From positions 1 to 64,000 of IMG/VR virus record IMGVR_UViG_3300043436_001797: a stretch of DNA of 64,000 nucleotides; one strand, given 5' to 3'. Position 1 is the first letter of the stretch, and each line of letters opens with the position of its first letter. Origin of the DNA: a virus. The notes beneath the pieces were generated by a model. It did no database searches and had not been told where the DNA came from. It saw only the letters and a program-made list of their open reading frames with translations. Positions 15,214 through 24,122 of this stretch are shown here, in pieces. Both the position numbers and the translations under genes were made by a program.

Positions 15214-16012
15214 ATTTCTACCGGATGAGCATAAGTACGTTAGTATTGATCCTTCCGAGAATATAAAGTGGACTAGTGTCACAACTGTGATATCTAATTA
15301 CAAAGAGCATTTTGACGCGGATGCTATTGCTATAAAGTCTGCAAAGAATAAAAAAAGCAAGTGGTATGGTATGTCTCCCGAAGAGATAAAAGATGCTTGG
15401 AAAGCTGAGTCAGATAGAGCAATTAACCTAGGAACCTGGTACCATAATCAAAGGGAGTCCGACATATTAGGTTGCTCTACTATTAATAGAGACGGACTTG
15501 ATCTTAAAATAGTAAAGTCTTTAGAAGTAGATGGGGTAAAAACAGCTCCTAATCAAAAGTTAGATAATGGTATTTATCCTGAGCACTTTGTATATCTAAA
15601 ATCAGCAGGTATCTGTGGACAATCTGATAGAGTAGAAATTGTAAACGGAAGAGTTGATATATATGATTACAAGACAAACAAGGAGATCAAAAAAGAATCG
15701 TACAAAAACTGGGAAGGAATATCTAAAAAGATGCTTCATCCAGTATCTCATCTTGATGATTGTAACTATAATCATTATGCTCTTCAGCTTAGTCTATACC
15801 TATATATGATTCTGAAGCATAACCCGAAACTAAAACCGGGTAAGTTGCTGTTAGACCATGTAATATTTGAAGACGAAGGTGTTGATGATAAAGGCAATAA
15901 AATCCATAAATTAGATATAGAAGGTCGTCCTATTATTAAAAACATTGATAGACACGAGCTACCTTATTTAAAGACTGAGGTTATTGCCATAATTAATCAC
16001 ATGAAAGAATGA
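15203..16012 (+). CDS. PD-(D/E)XK nuclease, RecB/Cas4-like
   Basis: A 269-residue protein from the ATG at 15203; a longer open frame begins at 14939 but would run antiframe through the Cys-rich gene. The nuclease core is visible: H before the site (GTWYHNQRE), then GQSDRVEIVNGRVDIYDYKT, where D and the DYK form the PD-(D/E)XK motif, then a YALQLSLYLYMI helix with the conserved Gln. It probably trims or recombines DNA. It stands in a tight operon with packaging genes, so a role in DNA end processing before packaging is possible. Confidence 0.8.
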   Translation: MPVKFLPDEHKYVSIDPSENIKWTSVTTVISNYKEHFDADAIAIKSAKNKKSKWYGMSPEEIKDAWKAESDRAINLGTWYHNQRESDILGCSTINRDGLDLKIVKSLEVDGVKTAPNQKLDNGIYPEHFVYLKSAGICGQSDRVEIVNGRVDIYDYKTNKEIKKESYKNWEGISKKMLHPVSHLDDCNYNHYALQLSLYLYMILKHNPKLKPGKLLLDHVIFEDEGVDDKGNKIHKLDIEGRPIIKNIDRHELPYLKTEVIAIINHMKE

Positions 16013-16203
16013 TTGTCCAGTTAAATCCAATGATTCCTATAAAACGTGTAAAGGATGACATGGAAGGATATGCGTTTCTTGTCATAGACTATAGTCAGGA
16101 GCACGACATTTTATTTACATGTGCAATGGATGATGGGGAGATTTGGACGCTGAATAATAAAGAGATAAGATTTTGTAAGAATATAAGCTTAGACAGAAAA
16201 TGA
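16009..16203 (+). CDS. Small protein, unknown
   Basis: A 64-residue protein with the pattern of a small beta barrel (YAFLVIDYS, ILFTCAMDDGEIWTLN). It overlaps both neighbours by 4 nt (ATGA), so translation is coupled. No family is recognised. Confidence 0.6.
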   Translation: MIVQLNPMIPIKRVKDDMEGYAFLVIDYSQEHDILFTCAMDDGEIWTLNNKEIRFCKNISLDRK

Positions 16204-16718
16204 TTGTAAAGTTATTTGACATACAGAACGGAATAGTTATACCAACAGAACATTGCTATACTCTTACGACCTTAAAGAAAATAATGGATAATCACCCAGA
16301 TGATTACCTTAAGATTTATCAGTATATATTTTATATGACATGTCCAAACCCAGATACAAATCCGTTTTTTAATTTATCTGAGGTAGACAAAGAAGAGATA
16401 ATCCTAGCTGAAATAGATGCTGAGTTTTCTACCGATGATGCAGATATAATAGGAGCAATTAAGTTCTGCTCTGATATGTATGAGACACCTACGTCTAGAG
16501 CATACAAAGGGATCAAGCAAATGCTTGATAAACTAGCTACTTACATGGAAAAAACTGAAATAACACACGGTAGAGATGGCAATATCAATTCACTCGTCAG
16601 CGCAGCAGCAAAATTCCAGCAAATCCGCGAGAGCTACAAAGGTGCTTACAAAGACCTCCAGGATGAACAAAAAAGTCAAGTTAGAGGAGGACAAGGTCTT
16701 GCATACGACCAGTTATAA
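16200..16718 (+). CDS. Unknown helical protein before terminase
   Basis: A 172-residue, mostly helical acidic protein (EEIILAEIDAEFSTDDADII region). The last third is polar and Gln rich. It overlaps the metalloprotease gene by 56 nt. Its conserved spot in the packaging operon suggests an assembly role. I do not recognise a family. Confidence 0.65.
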   Translation: MIVKLFDIQNGIVIPTEHCYTLTTLKKIMDNHPDDYLKIYQYIFYMTCPNPDTNPFFNLSEVDKEEIILAEIDAEFSTDDADIIGAIKFCSDMYETPTSRAYKGIKQMLDKLATYMEKTEITHGRDGNINSLVSAAAKFQQIRESYKGAYKDLQDEQKSQVRGGQGLAYDQL

Positions 16719-17115
16719 AGGTAAGTTTTTTGTAATCGATGTAGAACTGTATAACTGCCAGTTTCTGGTTAGTATAAATCAGGATAACGAAGATCTTGTT
16801 ATATCTCTTATTGAAGCCCGTGTTTTATATTCTGCAGAAGATCCTGAGTTAAAAGACTACATGGAGCACTTTATAGGAATGGAAAAAAACCACCTTGCTA
16901 GAACAGTAAAACATGATAATGGAGTAATTAGCATTAAGATAAATAAGTTTGATAAGAATGACGTTAATAATATGGCGACATTGGTTCACGAGTTATCACA
17001 TGCTGTAATGTTTACCTTTGATAGAATAGGTATGCCGCATAATACAGATACTGATGAAGCGTATAGTTATTTGCTAGGATTTTTAATGAAGAAGTTTTTT
17101 GAGAACGTAGGATAA
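16663..17115 (+). CDS. Small HExxH zinc metalloprotease-like protein
   Basis: A 150-residue protein from the ATG at 16663. The zinc motif HELSH is at residues 109-113 (TLVHELSHAVMF), with E132 (TDTDEAYSYL) as a likely third ligand on a helix, as in gluzincin or ImmA/IrrE-like peptidases. The N-terminal half is beta rich. A start at 16576 is open but would overlap the previous gene by 143 nt with an unlikely Ser/Gln-rich leader. It may be a maturation protease or cut a host protein; neighbours (PhoH, terminase) favour neither. Confidence 0.72.
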   Translation: MNKKVKLEEDKVLHTTSYKGKFFVIDVELYNCQFLVSINQDNEDLVISLIEARVLYSAEDPELKDYMEHFIGMEKNHLARTVKHDNGVISIKINKFDKNDVNNMATLVHELSHAVMFTFDRIGMPHNTDTDEAYSYLLGFLMKKFFENVG

Positions 17116-17131
17116 CCTCTATCTTTATAGT

Positions 17132-17794
17132 ATGGCTAAGACAAACATCGAAAAGACACCTCCAAAAGGAGAGATCAAGTTCTCAATTACTCTTTCAGAA
17201 GAACAGAAAAAAGCTAAAGAACTGATTATCAGTACACCTTATAATTTTCTTATTGGATATGCTGGTAGTGGTAAGACTTTAGTTGCTGTACAGATAGCCC
17301 TAGATCTTTACTTTAAGAGAAGAGTAAATAAGATTATTATAACCAGACCTACAGTTTCTACTGAGGATAATGGGTTTCTTCCTGGTTCTGAGAAGGAAAA
17401 GATGGAACCATGGTTAGTTCCGATTAAGTCTAATATGAGAAAAGTCTATGACAAACCTGATATCCTAAACAAGATGGAAGAGGAAGGTCAAATAGAACTT
17501 GTGTCCCTTAGTCACTTTAGAGGTAGAACCTTTGAGAACGCTGTGTGTATAATAGATGAGTTTCAGAATCTAACTAAAGCACAATTACAAATGTGCGTAG
17601 GTAGATTAGGTAAGGGTTCTATCATGATATTTACAGGTGATTTACAGCAGATTGACCTTAAGATAAAAAGTGATTCTGCTATTCATGATATTCCTAAAAT
17701 TGAAAAATCAGCATTTGTAAATAAGATAGTTCTTACAGAGAATCATAGACATGAAGCTCTAAATGAAATACTCAAACTATTAAATGAGTACTGA
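17132..17794 (+). CDS. phoH: PhoH-like ATPase
   Basis: A 220-residue P-loop ATPase of the PhoH family. Walker A is GYAGSGKT at about residues 42-49. The PhoH signature IITRPTVSTEDNGFLPG follows, then Walker B VCIIDEFQN at about 140-148, and IFTGDLQQIDL as the SF1-like motif. PhoH is a frequent phage gene whose role, perhaps RNA helicase or phosphate-stress linked, is unsettled. It overlaps the terminase start by 11 nt, so it is expressed with packaging genes. Confidence 0.9.
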   Translation: MAKTNIEKTPPKGEIKFSITLSEEQKKAKELIISTPYNFLIGYAGSGKTLVAVQIALDLYFKRRVNKIIITRPTVSTEDNGFLPGSEKEKMEPWLVPIKSNMRKVYDKPDILNKMEEEGQIELVSLSHFRGRTFENAVCIIDEFQNLTKAQLQMCVGRLGKGSIMIFTGDLQQIDLKIKSDSAIHDIPKIEKSAFVNKIVLTENHRHEALNEILKLLNEY

Positions 17795-20000
17795 AATCTA
17801 CGAACATATACCCACTTACAGCAATGGAGAATGGAGCTACACAGATTTTGAAAGTAGAAAAGATTTCTATGAATTCTGCTTCTCAATCTTTAAAGAACCT
17901 GGGCAATATGAATTTGATGAAGTATCTCAACTGTTTAACGAACAAGCACGTCTGTTTAATAAAAACGGAATTTATTGCACAGCACCATCTGGAACTAAAG
18001 ACTTTATAAAATACTGGGATACTGAAAAAGAAAAGTGTAGAAAGGGTGTGATATATAAATCAGGTACCAAATCTTGGTATATCACCCGTGACTACTACAT
18101 GTGGTTGAACTTTCTTCCTATCTTCAATAAAGAAACACAGAAGTACGGATTTGCTGATGTACGTGATGCACAGTATCACATGGCTCTTTATGAGATACTT
18201 GCAGAACTAGATTATAAGCACTGTGCTATTCTAAAGAAACGTCAGATTGCTAGCTCTTATTTCCATTGTGGCAAACTCATAAATCAAATATGGTTTGAGG
18301 AAGGGGTTACCCTAAAGATGGGAGCTAGTCTCAAGGATTATATCAATGAGAAAGGTAGCTGGAAGTTTTTAAATGAATATGAATCATTCTTAAATAAACA
18401 TACAGCTTGGTATAGACCTATGAACCCCAACAAAACAATGTTCTGGCAACAGAAGATTGAGATATCAAACTTTGTTGGTGGACAGAAGAGAAAGACTGAG
18501 ATAGGTCTAAAGGGTGTAATCCAAGCAATGTCTTTTGAGAAAAGCCCTACTACGGGTGTCGGTGGTCCTACTAAATACTTCTTTCACGAAGAAGCTGGTA
18601 TTGCACCAAAGATGAATCAGACCTACGAATACTTACGACCTGCACTTAGATCTGGTATGATTACCACAGGTACATTTATAGCAGCAGGTTCTGTCGGTGA
18701 CTTGAGTCAGTGTGACCCGCTTAAAAAGCTGATCCTACACCCGGAAGCGAATGATATATATGCTGTCTTTTCTGATCTTATAGATAATAAAGGAACAATA
18801 GGAACAACAGGTTTATTTATACCTGAACAGTGGTCTATGCCACCATATGTAGATAAGTATGGTAATTCACAGGTTCCTGAAGCACTTAAAGCGCTTGACG
18901 ATTTATTTGCTAAATGGAAGAAAGAACTGGATCCTCAGGAATACCAACTCCGTATATCTCAGCACCCTAGAAATGTAAAAGAGGCATTTGACTTTAGAAC
19001 CTTGTCTCTATTTCCTGCACATTTGGTCACAGGTCAAATGCATAGAATAGATGATAAAGAATATCCCTATGAGTTTCTAGATATTTACAGAAACATACAA
19101 GGTGGTGTTGAGGTGCAGACTACTAATAAGATGCCTATCATGGAGTTCCCGGTTACTAAAAATACCGAGGATAAAACAGGTACACTAGTAGTATGGGAAA
19201 GACCTGTAAAGGATCCCGAGTTTGGTATGTACTACGCTTCTATTGACCCCGTGTCAGAAGGTAAGACAACTACCTCAGAATCACTGTGTTCCATTTATAT
19301 TTATAAAACTCCTGTAGAAGTAACTAAAAATAATGGTTCCGAGATACAGACATATATCGAAAGAGACAAGATTGTAGCTGCTTGGTGTGGTCGTTTTGAC
19401 GATATTAAAAAGACTCATGAGAGACTTGAATTAATTATAGAGTGGTATAACGCGTGGACAATAGTGGAAAATAACATCCCGCAGTTTATTACTTATATGA
19501 TTGATAGGAAAAAGCAGCGTTATCTGGTACCCAGAAGTCAGATATTATTCTTAAAAGATATTGGTGCAAACGCTAACGTTTATCAAGAATATGGGTGGAG
19601 AAATACAGGCACTCTATTTAAGAGTCACATGATTAGCTACGCTATTGATTTTTTAACTGAGGAACTAGATCAAGAAGTTACATCAGAAGGTAAAGTTGTA
19701 AAGACTACTTACGGTATAGAAAGGATACCAGACCCTATGCTTTTAAAAGAAATGATGGAGTATAGGGATGGAGTAAACGTCGATAGATTAGTATCATTTG
19801 CTGCATTAATAGCTTTTGCTAAAGTCCAACAAGCAAACAGAGGATATAAAAAGAGATACGAGGAGACGGAGAATGTAAAAAAGTTGGATAATAATGATAA
19901 ATTCAGTAAATTAATTAGGAGCCCGTTTCGTCATATTGGCGGATCTGGTAATACTTTTGGCATGAGGGTTCCTAAACAACCGTTCAGAAATTTAAGATAA
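17784..20000 (+). CDS. terL: Terminase large subunit
   Basis: A 738-residue packaging motor. The ATPase part has a diverged Walker A (ILKKRQIASSYF, about residues 149-160), an adenine-binding region before it, and Walker B KYFFHEEAG at about 263-271 with the catalytic Glu. The nuclease (RNase H-like) part starts with D488 (ASIDPVSEG) and has a late acidic residue D667 (VDRLVSF). It packages concatemeric DNA through the portal. The portal gene follows after 1 nt. A terL of about 740 residues next to a portal of about 920 is larger than in most phages. Confidence 0.92.
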   Translation: MSTEIYEHIPTYSNGEWSYTDFESRKDFYEFCFSIFKEPGQYEFDEVSQLFNEQARLFNKNGIYCTAPSGTKDFIKYWDTEKEKCRKGVIYKSGTKSWYITRDYYMWLNFLPIFNKETQKYGFADVRDAQYHMALYEILAELDYKHCAILKKRQIASSYFHCGKLINQIWFEEGVTLKMGASLKDYINEKGSWKFLNEYESFLNKHTAWYRPMNPNKTMFWQQKIEISNFVGGQKRKTEIGLKGVIQAMSFEKSPTTGVGGPTKYFFHEEAGIAPKMNQTYEYLRPALRSGMITTGTFIAAGSVGDLSQCDPLKKLILHPEANDIYAVFSDLIDNKGTIGTTGLFIPEQWSMPPYVDKYGNSQVPEALKALDDLFAKWKKELDPQEYQLRISQHPRNVKEAFDFRTLSLFPAHLVTGQMHRIDDKEYPYEFLDIYRNIQGGVEVQTTNKMPIMEFPVTKNTEDKTGTLVVWERPVKDPEFGMYYASIDPVSEGKTTTSESLCSIYIYKTPVEVTKNNGSEIQTYIERDKIVAAWCGRFDDIKKTHERLELIIEWYNAWTIVENNIPQFITYMIDRKKQRYLVPRSQILFLKDIGANANVYQEYGWRNTGTLFKSHMISYAIDFLTEELDQEVTSEGKVVKTTYGIERIPDPMLLKEMMEYRDGVNVDRLVSFAALIAFAKVQQANRGYKKRYEETENVKKLDNNDKFSKLIRSPFRHIGGSGNTFGMRVPKQPFRNLR

Positions 20001-20001
20001 T

Positions 20002-22764
20002 ATGCAAGTATATAACGCCCTACAAGTTAAAGCAGGTGCTAAGACAGAGTACAACAAAATGGGTACTCTCAATCAGCCTATACAATTTTTACCTAGATCT
20101 AAAAAAGATGAAGATTGGGCAGCATGGTGTCTAGATTGGTTGGAGTGGCAAGGATTAAAGATGGTGCGCAGAAATGCACGTCGTCTTATGAAGAACTACA
20201 AACTTGCAAAAGGACTTATTGATAGAACTGACTATGTAATTGAAGAGGATAACGAGTACGCAGATTTAATTGATACTCTAACTAAAGAGGATGCATCTGC
20301 ACTAGAATTAAAATTCTATCCTATTATCCCCAATGTAATTAATACCCTTACTGCTGAATTTTCTAAAAGAGTTACTAGAGTAACTTATGGTGCTGTAGAT
20401 GAATACTCCTACAATGAAATGTTGGAGCAAAAGAAAGCAGAAGTAGAACAGTTATTGGTTAGCGATGCTAAGCGTAAAATAACTGAAAGAATGCTGATGA
20501 TGGGTGCAGATCCAGAGAGTCCTGAGTTTAAAGAACAAACATCTCCAGAAGCATTAAGAAGTTTACCTGAAATTGAAGCATTCTATCAGAAGGATTACCG
20601 CTCAATGATTGAACAGTGGGCGGAACATCAGCACCGTGTAGATAATGAGCGTTTTCATATAGATGAATTAGAAGAGCGTGGTTTCCGTGATCTTCTCATT
20701 GCAGACAGAGAATTCTGGCACTTTAAGATGATGGAGGATGACTATGATGTAGAGTTGTGGAATCCAGTACTTACATTCTATCAAAAAGCTCCTGAGACTA
20801 GATATATTTCTGACGGTAACTGGGTTGGTAAGTATGATATGATGACTGTTGCTGATGTCATTGACAAGTATGGTTGGTTGATGACAGATAAGCAAATGGA
20901 AGCAATAGAACTTATCTACCCGGTAAGATCTGCCGGTTATCCTATTCAGGGTTATCAGAATGATGGTGCTTATTACGATGGTACAAAGTCACATGAGTGG
21001 AATACTAACATGCCATCACTTGGTTACAGACAGTTTACTTCTATGTGGGATAGTGCTGTCTATGGCGGTGATATTGTAAACTGGATCATGATGGAGAACG
21101 AAGACTACCTAGACATGGGTATGTCTAACCTTCTTCGTGTTACTACAGTATATTGGAAGTCGCAAAGACGTGTAGGACATCTTACTAAGATTACATTATC
21201 CGGTGATGTCATTACAGAGATTGTTGATGAAGATTATAAAGTTACAGATAAACCTGAGTACAACACTTCACTTATAAAGAATAAAACCAAACACACTCTT
21301 GTATTTGGTGAGCATATAGACTGGATCTGGATTAACCAGGTTTGGGGTGGTGTAAAGATTGGTCCGAACAGACCTACATTCTGGGGTACAAATAACCCTG
21401 GTGGTATTACCCCTATTTATTTAGGTATAAATCAGAATCACATTGGACCACTTAAGTTCCAATTTAAAGGTGATAATTCACTCTATGGATGTAAACTTCC
21501 TGTAGAAGGTTCAGTATTCTCTGATAGAAATACTTACTCAAGGTCTCTTGTTGACCTTATGAAACCTTTCCAGATTGCTTACAACATTGTAAATAATCAG
21601 ATTGCTGATATCCTAGTAGATGAATTAGGTACAGTGATTATGCTTGACCAGAACTCTTTACCAAGACACTCACTGGGAGAAGATTGGGGAAAGGGTAACT
21701 TTGCTAAAGCATATGTAGCAATGAAGAACTTCCAGATGTTACCTCTGGATACGTCTATTACTAATACTGAGAATGCTCTAAACTTTAACCATTTCCAGAA
21801 ACTGGATATGTCACAGACTGAGCGTCTGATGTCTAGGATTCAATTAGCTCAGTACTTTAAACAGCAAGCATTTGAGGTAATTGGTATTACCCCGCAGCGC
21901 TTAGGTCAAGAGATATCAAGACAAACTGCTACCGGTATAGAGCAATCTATCAACGCTAGTTATGCACAGACTGAATCTTACTTTATTCAGCACTGTGACT
22001 ACTTGATGCCTAGAGTACACCAGATGCGTACAGACTTGTCTCAGTACTACCATTCTACAAAACCTTCAGCAAGACTGAATTATATAACTTCTCTTGATGA
22101 GAGAAAAAACTTTGAGATAAATGGTACTGATTTCTTGCTCCGCGATATTAATGTGTTTGCTACTACTAAAGCCAACCAGAGAGCTATTCTTGAACAGCTT
22201 AAGCAGCTTGCTCTTAACAATAATACTGCTGGTGCTAGTATCTATGATCTGGGTAATATTCTTAAGTCTGATTCTATTTCTGAAGTTACGCACATTCTCA
22301 AACAAACGGAGAAGAAAGCAGACCAAGTAAGACAACAGGATATGCAGCAACAGCAACAGATGCAGGAACAAATGATTCAAGCTAAGCAGCAAGAAGAGCA
22401 GCTTAAGAGACAGTTTGAAGCATCTGAGAAAGATAAAGACAGACAAGCTGAAATTATAGTAGCTCAAATAAGATCTGCAGGATACGGAGCTATGATGGAT
22501 ATTAATGAGAATAAGCAGTCTGACTACATGGATGCAATGGATCAAATTCAGAAGTCTGAAAACTACCAGAACACTATGGATCTTAATCGTGAGAAGGAAG
22601 CTAACAAGATGATGCAGTCTAGAGAGAAGTTGAATATTGAAAGAGAGAAAATAAATGCTCAGAGAGAAATAGCAAATACTCAGTTACGGATAGCTCAAGA
22701 GAATAAAAACAGGTTTGATGCACCCAACAAAACTGAACAAAAGGACAAAAAGAAGAAGAACTAG
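20002..22764 (+). CDS. Portal protein
   Basis: A 920-residue protein right after terminase, as expected for the portal. The N-terminal 730 residues hold the portal body: a Trp-rich clip region (EDWAAWCLDWLEWQG, about 36-51), long helices, and LAQYFKQQAFEVIGITPQRLG as a wing-stem helix. The last about 170 residues are a Gln/Lys-rich coiled coil (QQQQQMQEQMIQAKQQEEQ), a likely barrel or inner extension. It forms the dodecameric ring at the packaging vertex. The length matches crAss-like and other large podovirus portals, from memory. Confidence 0.88.
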   Translation: MQVYNALQVKAGAKTEYNKMGTLNQPIQFLPRSKKDEDWAAWCLDWLEWQGLKMVRRNARRLMKNYKLAKGLIDRTDYVIEEDNEYADLIDTLTKEDASALELKFYPIIPNVINTLTAEFSKRVTRVTYGAVDEYSYNEMLEQKKAEVEQLLVSDAKRKITERMLMMGADPESPEFKEQTSPEALRSLPEIEAFYQKDYRSMIEQWAEHQHRVDNERFHIDELEERGFRDLLIADREFWHFKMMEDDYDVELWNPVLTFYQKAPETRYISDGNWVGKYDMMTVADVIDKYGWLMTDKQMEAIELIYPVRSAGYPIQGYQNDGAYYDGTKSHEWNTNMPSLGYRQFTSMWDSAVYGGDIVNWIMMENEDYLDMGMSNLLRVTTVYWKSQRRVGHLTKITLSGDVITEIVDEDYKVTDKPEYNTSLIKNKTKHTLVFGEHIDWIWINQVWGGVKIGPNRPTFWGTNNPGGITPIYLGINQNHIGPLKFQFKGDNSLYGCKLPVEGSVFSDRNTYSRSLVDLMKPFQIAYNIVNNQIADILVDELGTVIMLDQNSLPRHSLGEDWGKGNFAKAYVAMKNFQMLPLDTSITNTENALNFNHFQKLDMSQTERLMSRIQLAQYFKQQAFEVIGITPQRLGQEISRQTATGIEQSINASYAQTESYFIQHCDYLMPRVHQMRTDLSQYYHSTKPSARLNYITSLDERKNFEINGTDFLLRDINVFATTKANQRAILEQLKQLALNNNTAGASIYDLGNILKSDSISEVTHILKQTEKKADQVRQQDMQQQQQMQEQMIQAKQQEEQLKRQFEASEKDKDRQAEIIVAQIRSAGYGAMMDINENKQSDYMDAMDQIQKSENYQNTMDLNREKEANKMMQSREKLNIEREKINAQREIANTQLRIAQENKNRFDAPNKTEQKDKKKKN

Positions 22765-22818
22765 CTATATTCTCCGTTTTATTTACATAAAGCAAAAAAT
22801 TTTTAAAGTTTAGGTGTA

Positions 22819-22826
22819 TATATTTG
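22819..22826 (+). promoter_or_regulatory. Promoter of capsid unit, TATATTTG box
   Basis: TATATTTG matches TAnnTTTG, 44 nt before the ATG at 22870, in a spacer of 105 nt after the portal gene. Confidence 0.65.
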
Positions 22827-22869
22827 TCTATATTATTAGTGTGCATTTTAATTAAACCAACAAAAAAAC

Positions 22870-24093
22870 ATGAGTAAAACAGAAGATAATACCGTTGTTG
22901 AGCAGGTCGATATCGACTTGGACAACATACTTGGTATGCCCGGAGCTGAAAGCATAATGCTTCCTGAAGAAAAGAAACCTAATGTATTTTCTGCAGGTAA
23001 ACCCGATCTTTCTTTTATGGAAAAATCAGAAGACAAAGATGATTCTGGTGAAAGTAAAGAAGAGGGTGCTGAAAAGTTTACAGATGTACTCAAAGATTTA
23101 GATCCTGAAGATGCTTCTTTAGGAAAGCAATTTGACGAAGAGGATACCAAAAAAGCTCCTGGACGTGCAAAAATTGCTAAAGATGGTACAGTAGAGTTAG
23201 TAAAGAAGTTAATTGACGCGGGTCAATTAATTCCTTTTGATGACGAAAAGTCTATCGAAGACTACTCTATAAATGATTTTGAAGAACTGCTTCAAGCAAA
23301 TTTTGAAGAAAGAGAAAACAAAATTCGTCAAAGTACGCCAGCAGAGTTTTTTGAATCTCTTCCTGAAGAGCTCCAGGTAGCTGCTAAATATGTAGCTGAC
23401 GGAGGTCAAGATCTAAAAGGATTGTTCAGAGTTCTTTCTCATGTAGAAGAAACATTTGAGCTGAATCCTGCGGAACCTAATCACCAAGAAAGAATTGTAA
23501 GAGAGTATCTTACAGCTACAAACTTTGGTACCGCTGAAGAAATCGAAGAAGAAATCGACAGTTGGAAAGATAGAGATGAACTAGAAGCTAAAGCTAATAA
23601 GTTCAAACCAAAGTTGGATGCTATGCAAGCTAAAGTGGTTCAACAAAAGCTTGCACAACAAGAGCAAATGAAAAGACAACAAGCTGCACAAGCACAAGCT
23701 TATATGCAGAATGTATATAATACAATTGCTCCTGGTGAACTTAATGGTTTGAAACTAGATCGCAAAACACAAGAAATGTTATATGGCGGTTTGGTTCAAC
23801 CATCTTATCCTAGTATTAGTGGCAGACCTACTAATTTGCTGGGACACCTTCTAGAGAAATATCAATATGTAGAACCAAATCATGCTCTTATTGCAGAAGC
23901 TCTTTGGTTACTAGCTGATCCTCAGTCTTATAAAACTAAGATTATGGATCAAGCTCAGAAAGTGCAGGTTGAAAAAACAGCACGTATGCTAAAGACAGAA
24001 GAAGCAAGAAGAAGTACAGGTTCACCTATTGTAGAGAAAGAAGAAGTGAAGCAAAGAACGATTAAACGTAATAATAACTTTTTTAAACGCTAA
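22870..24093 (+). CDS. Scaffold-like capsid assembly protein
   Basis: A 407-residue acidic protein between portal and the likely major capsid protein, the usual place of a scaffold. The N-terminal 130 residues are acidic and disordered, the middle is helical, and a Gln/Ala-rich coiled coil lies at about 240-285 (KVVQQKLAQQEQMKRQQAA). The C-terminus is basic (KQRTIKRNNNFFKR), as scaffolds need for capsid binding. It may be a scaffold or an internal core protein. Confidence 0.7.
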   Translation: MSKTEDNTVVEQVDIDLDNILGMPGAESIMLPEEKKPNVFSAGKPDLSFMEKSEDKDDSGESKEEGAEKFTDVLKDLDPEDASLGKQFDEEDTKKAPGRAKIAKDGTVELVKKLIDAGQLIPFDDEKSIEDYSINDFEELLQANFEERENKIRQSTPAEFFESLPEELQVAAKYVADGGQDLKGLFRVLSHVEETFELNPAEPNHQERIVREYLTATNFGTAEEIEEEIDSWKDRDELEAKANKFKPKLDAMQAKVVQQKLAQQEQMKRQQAAQAQAYMQNVYNTIAPGELNGLKLDRKTQEMLYGGLVQPSYPSISGRPTNLLGHLLEKYQYVEPNHALIAEALWLLADPQSYKTKIMDQAQKVQVEKTARMLKTEEARRSTGSPIVEKEEVKQRTIKRNNNFFKR

Positions 24094-24122
24094 TTAATTA
24101 ACCTTTTATAATTTAAGTTAAA

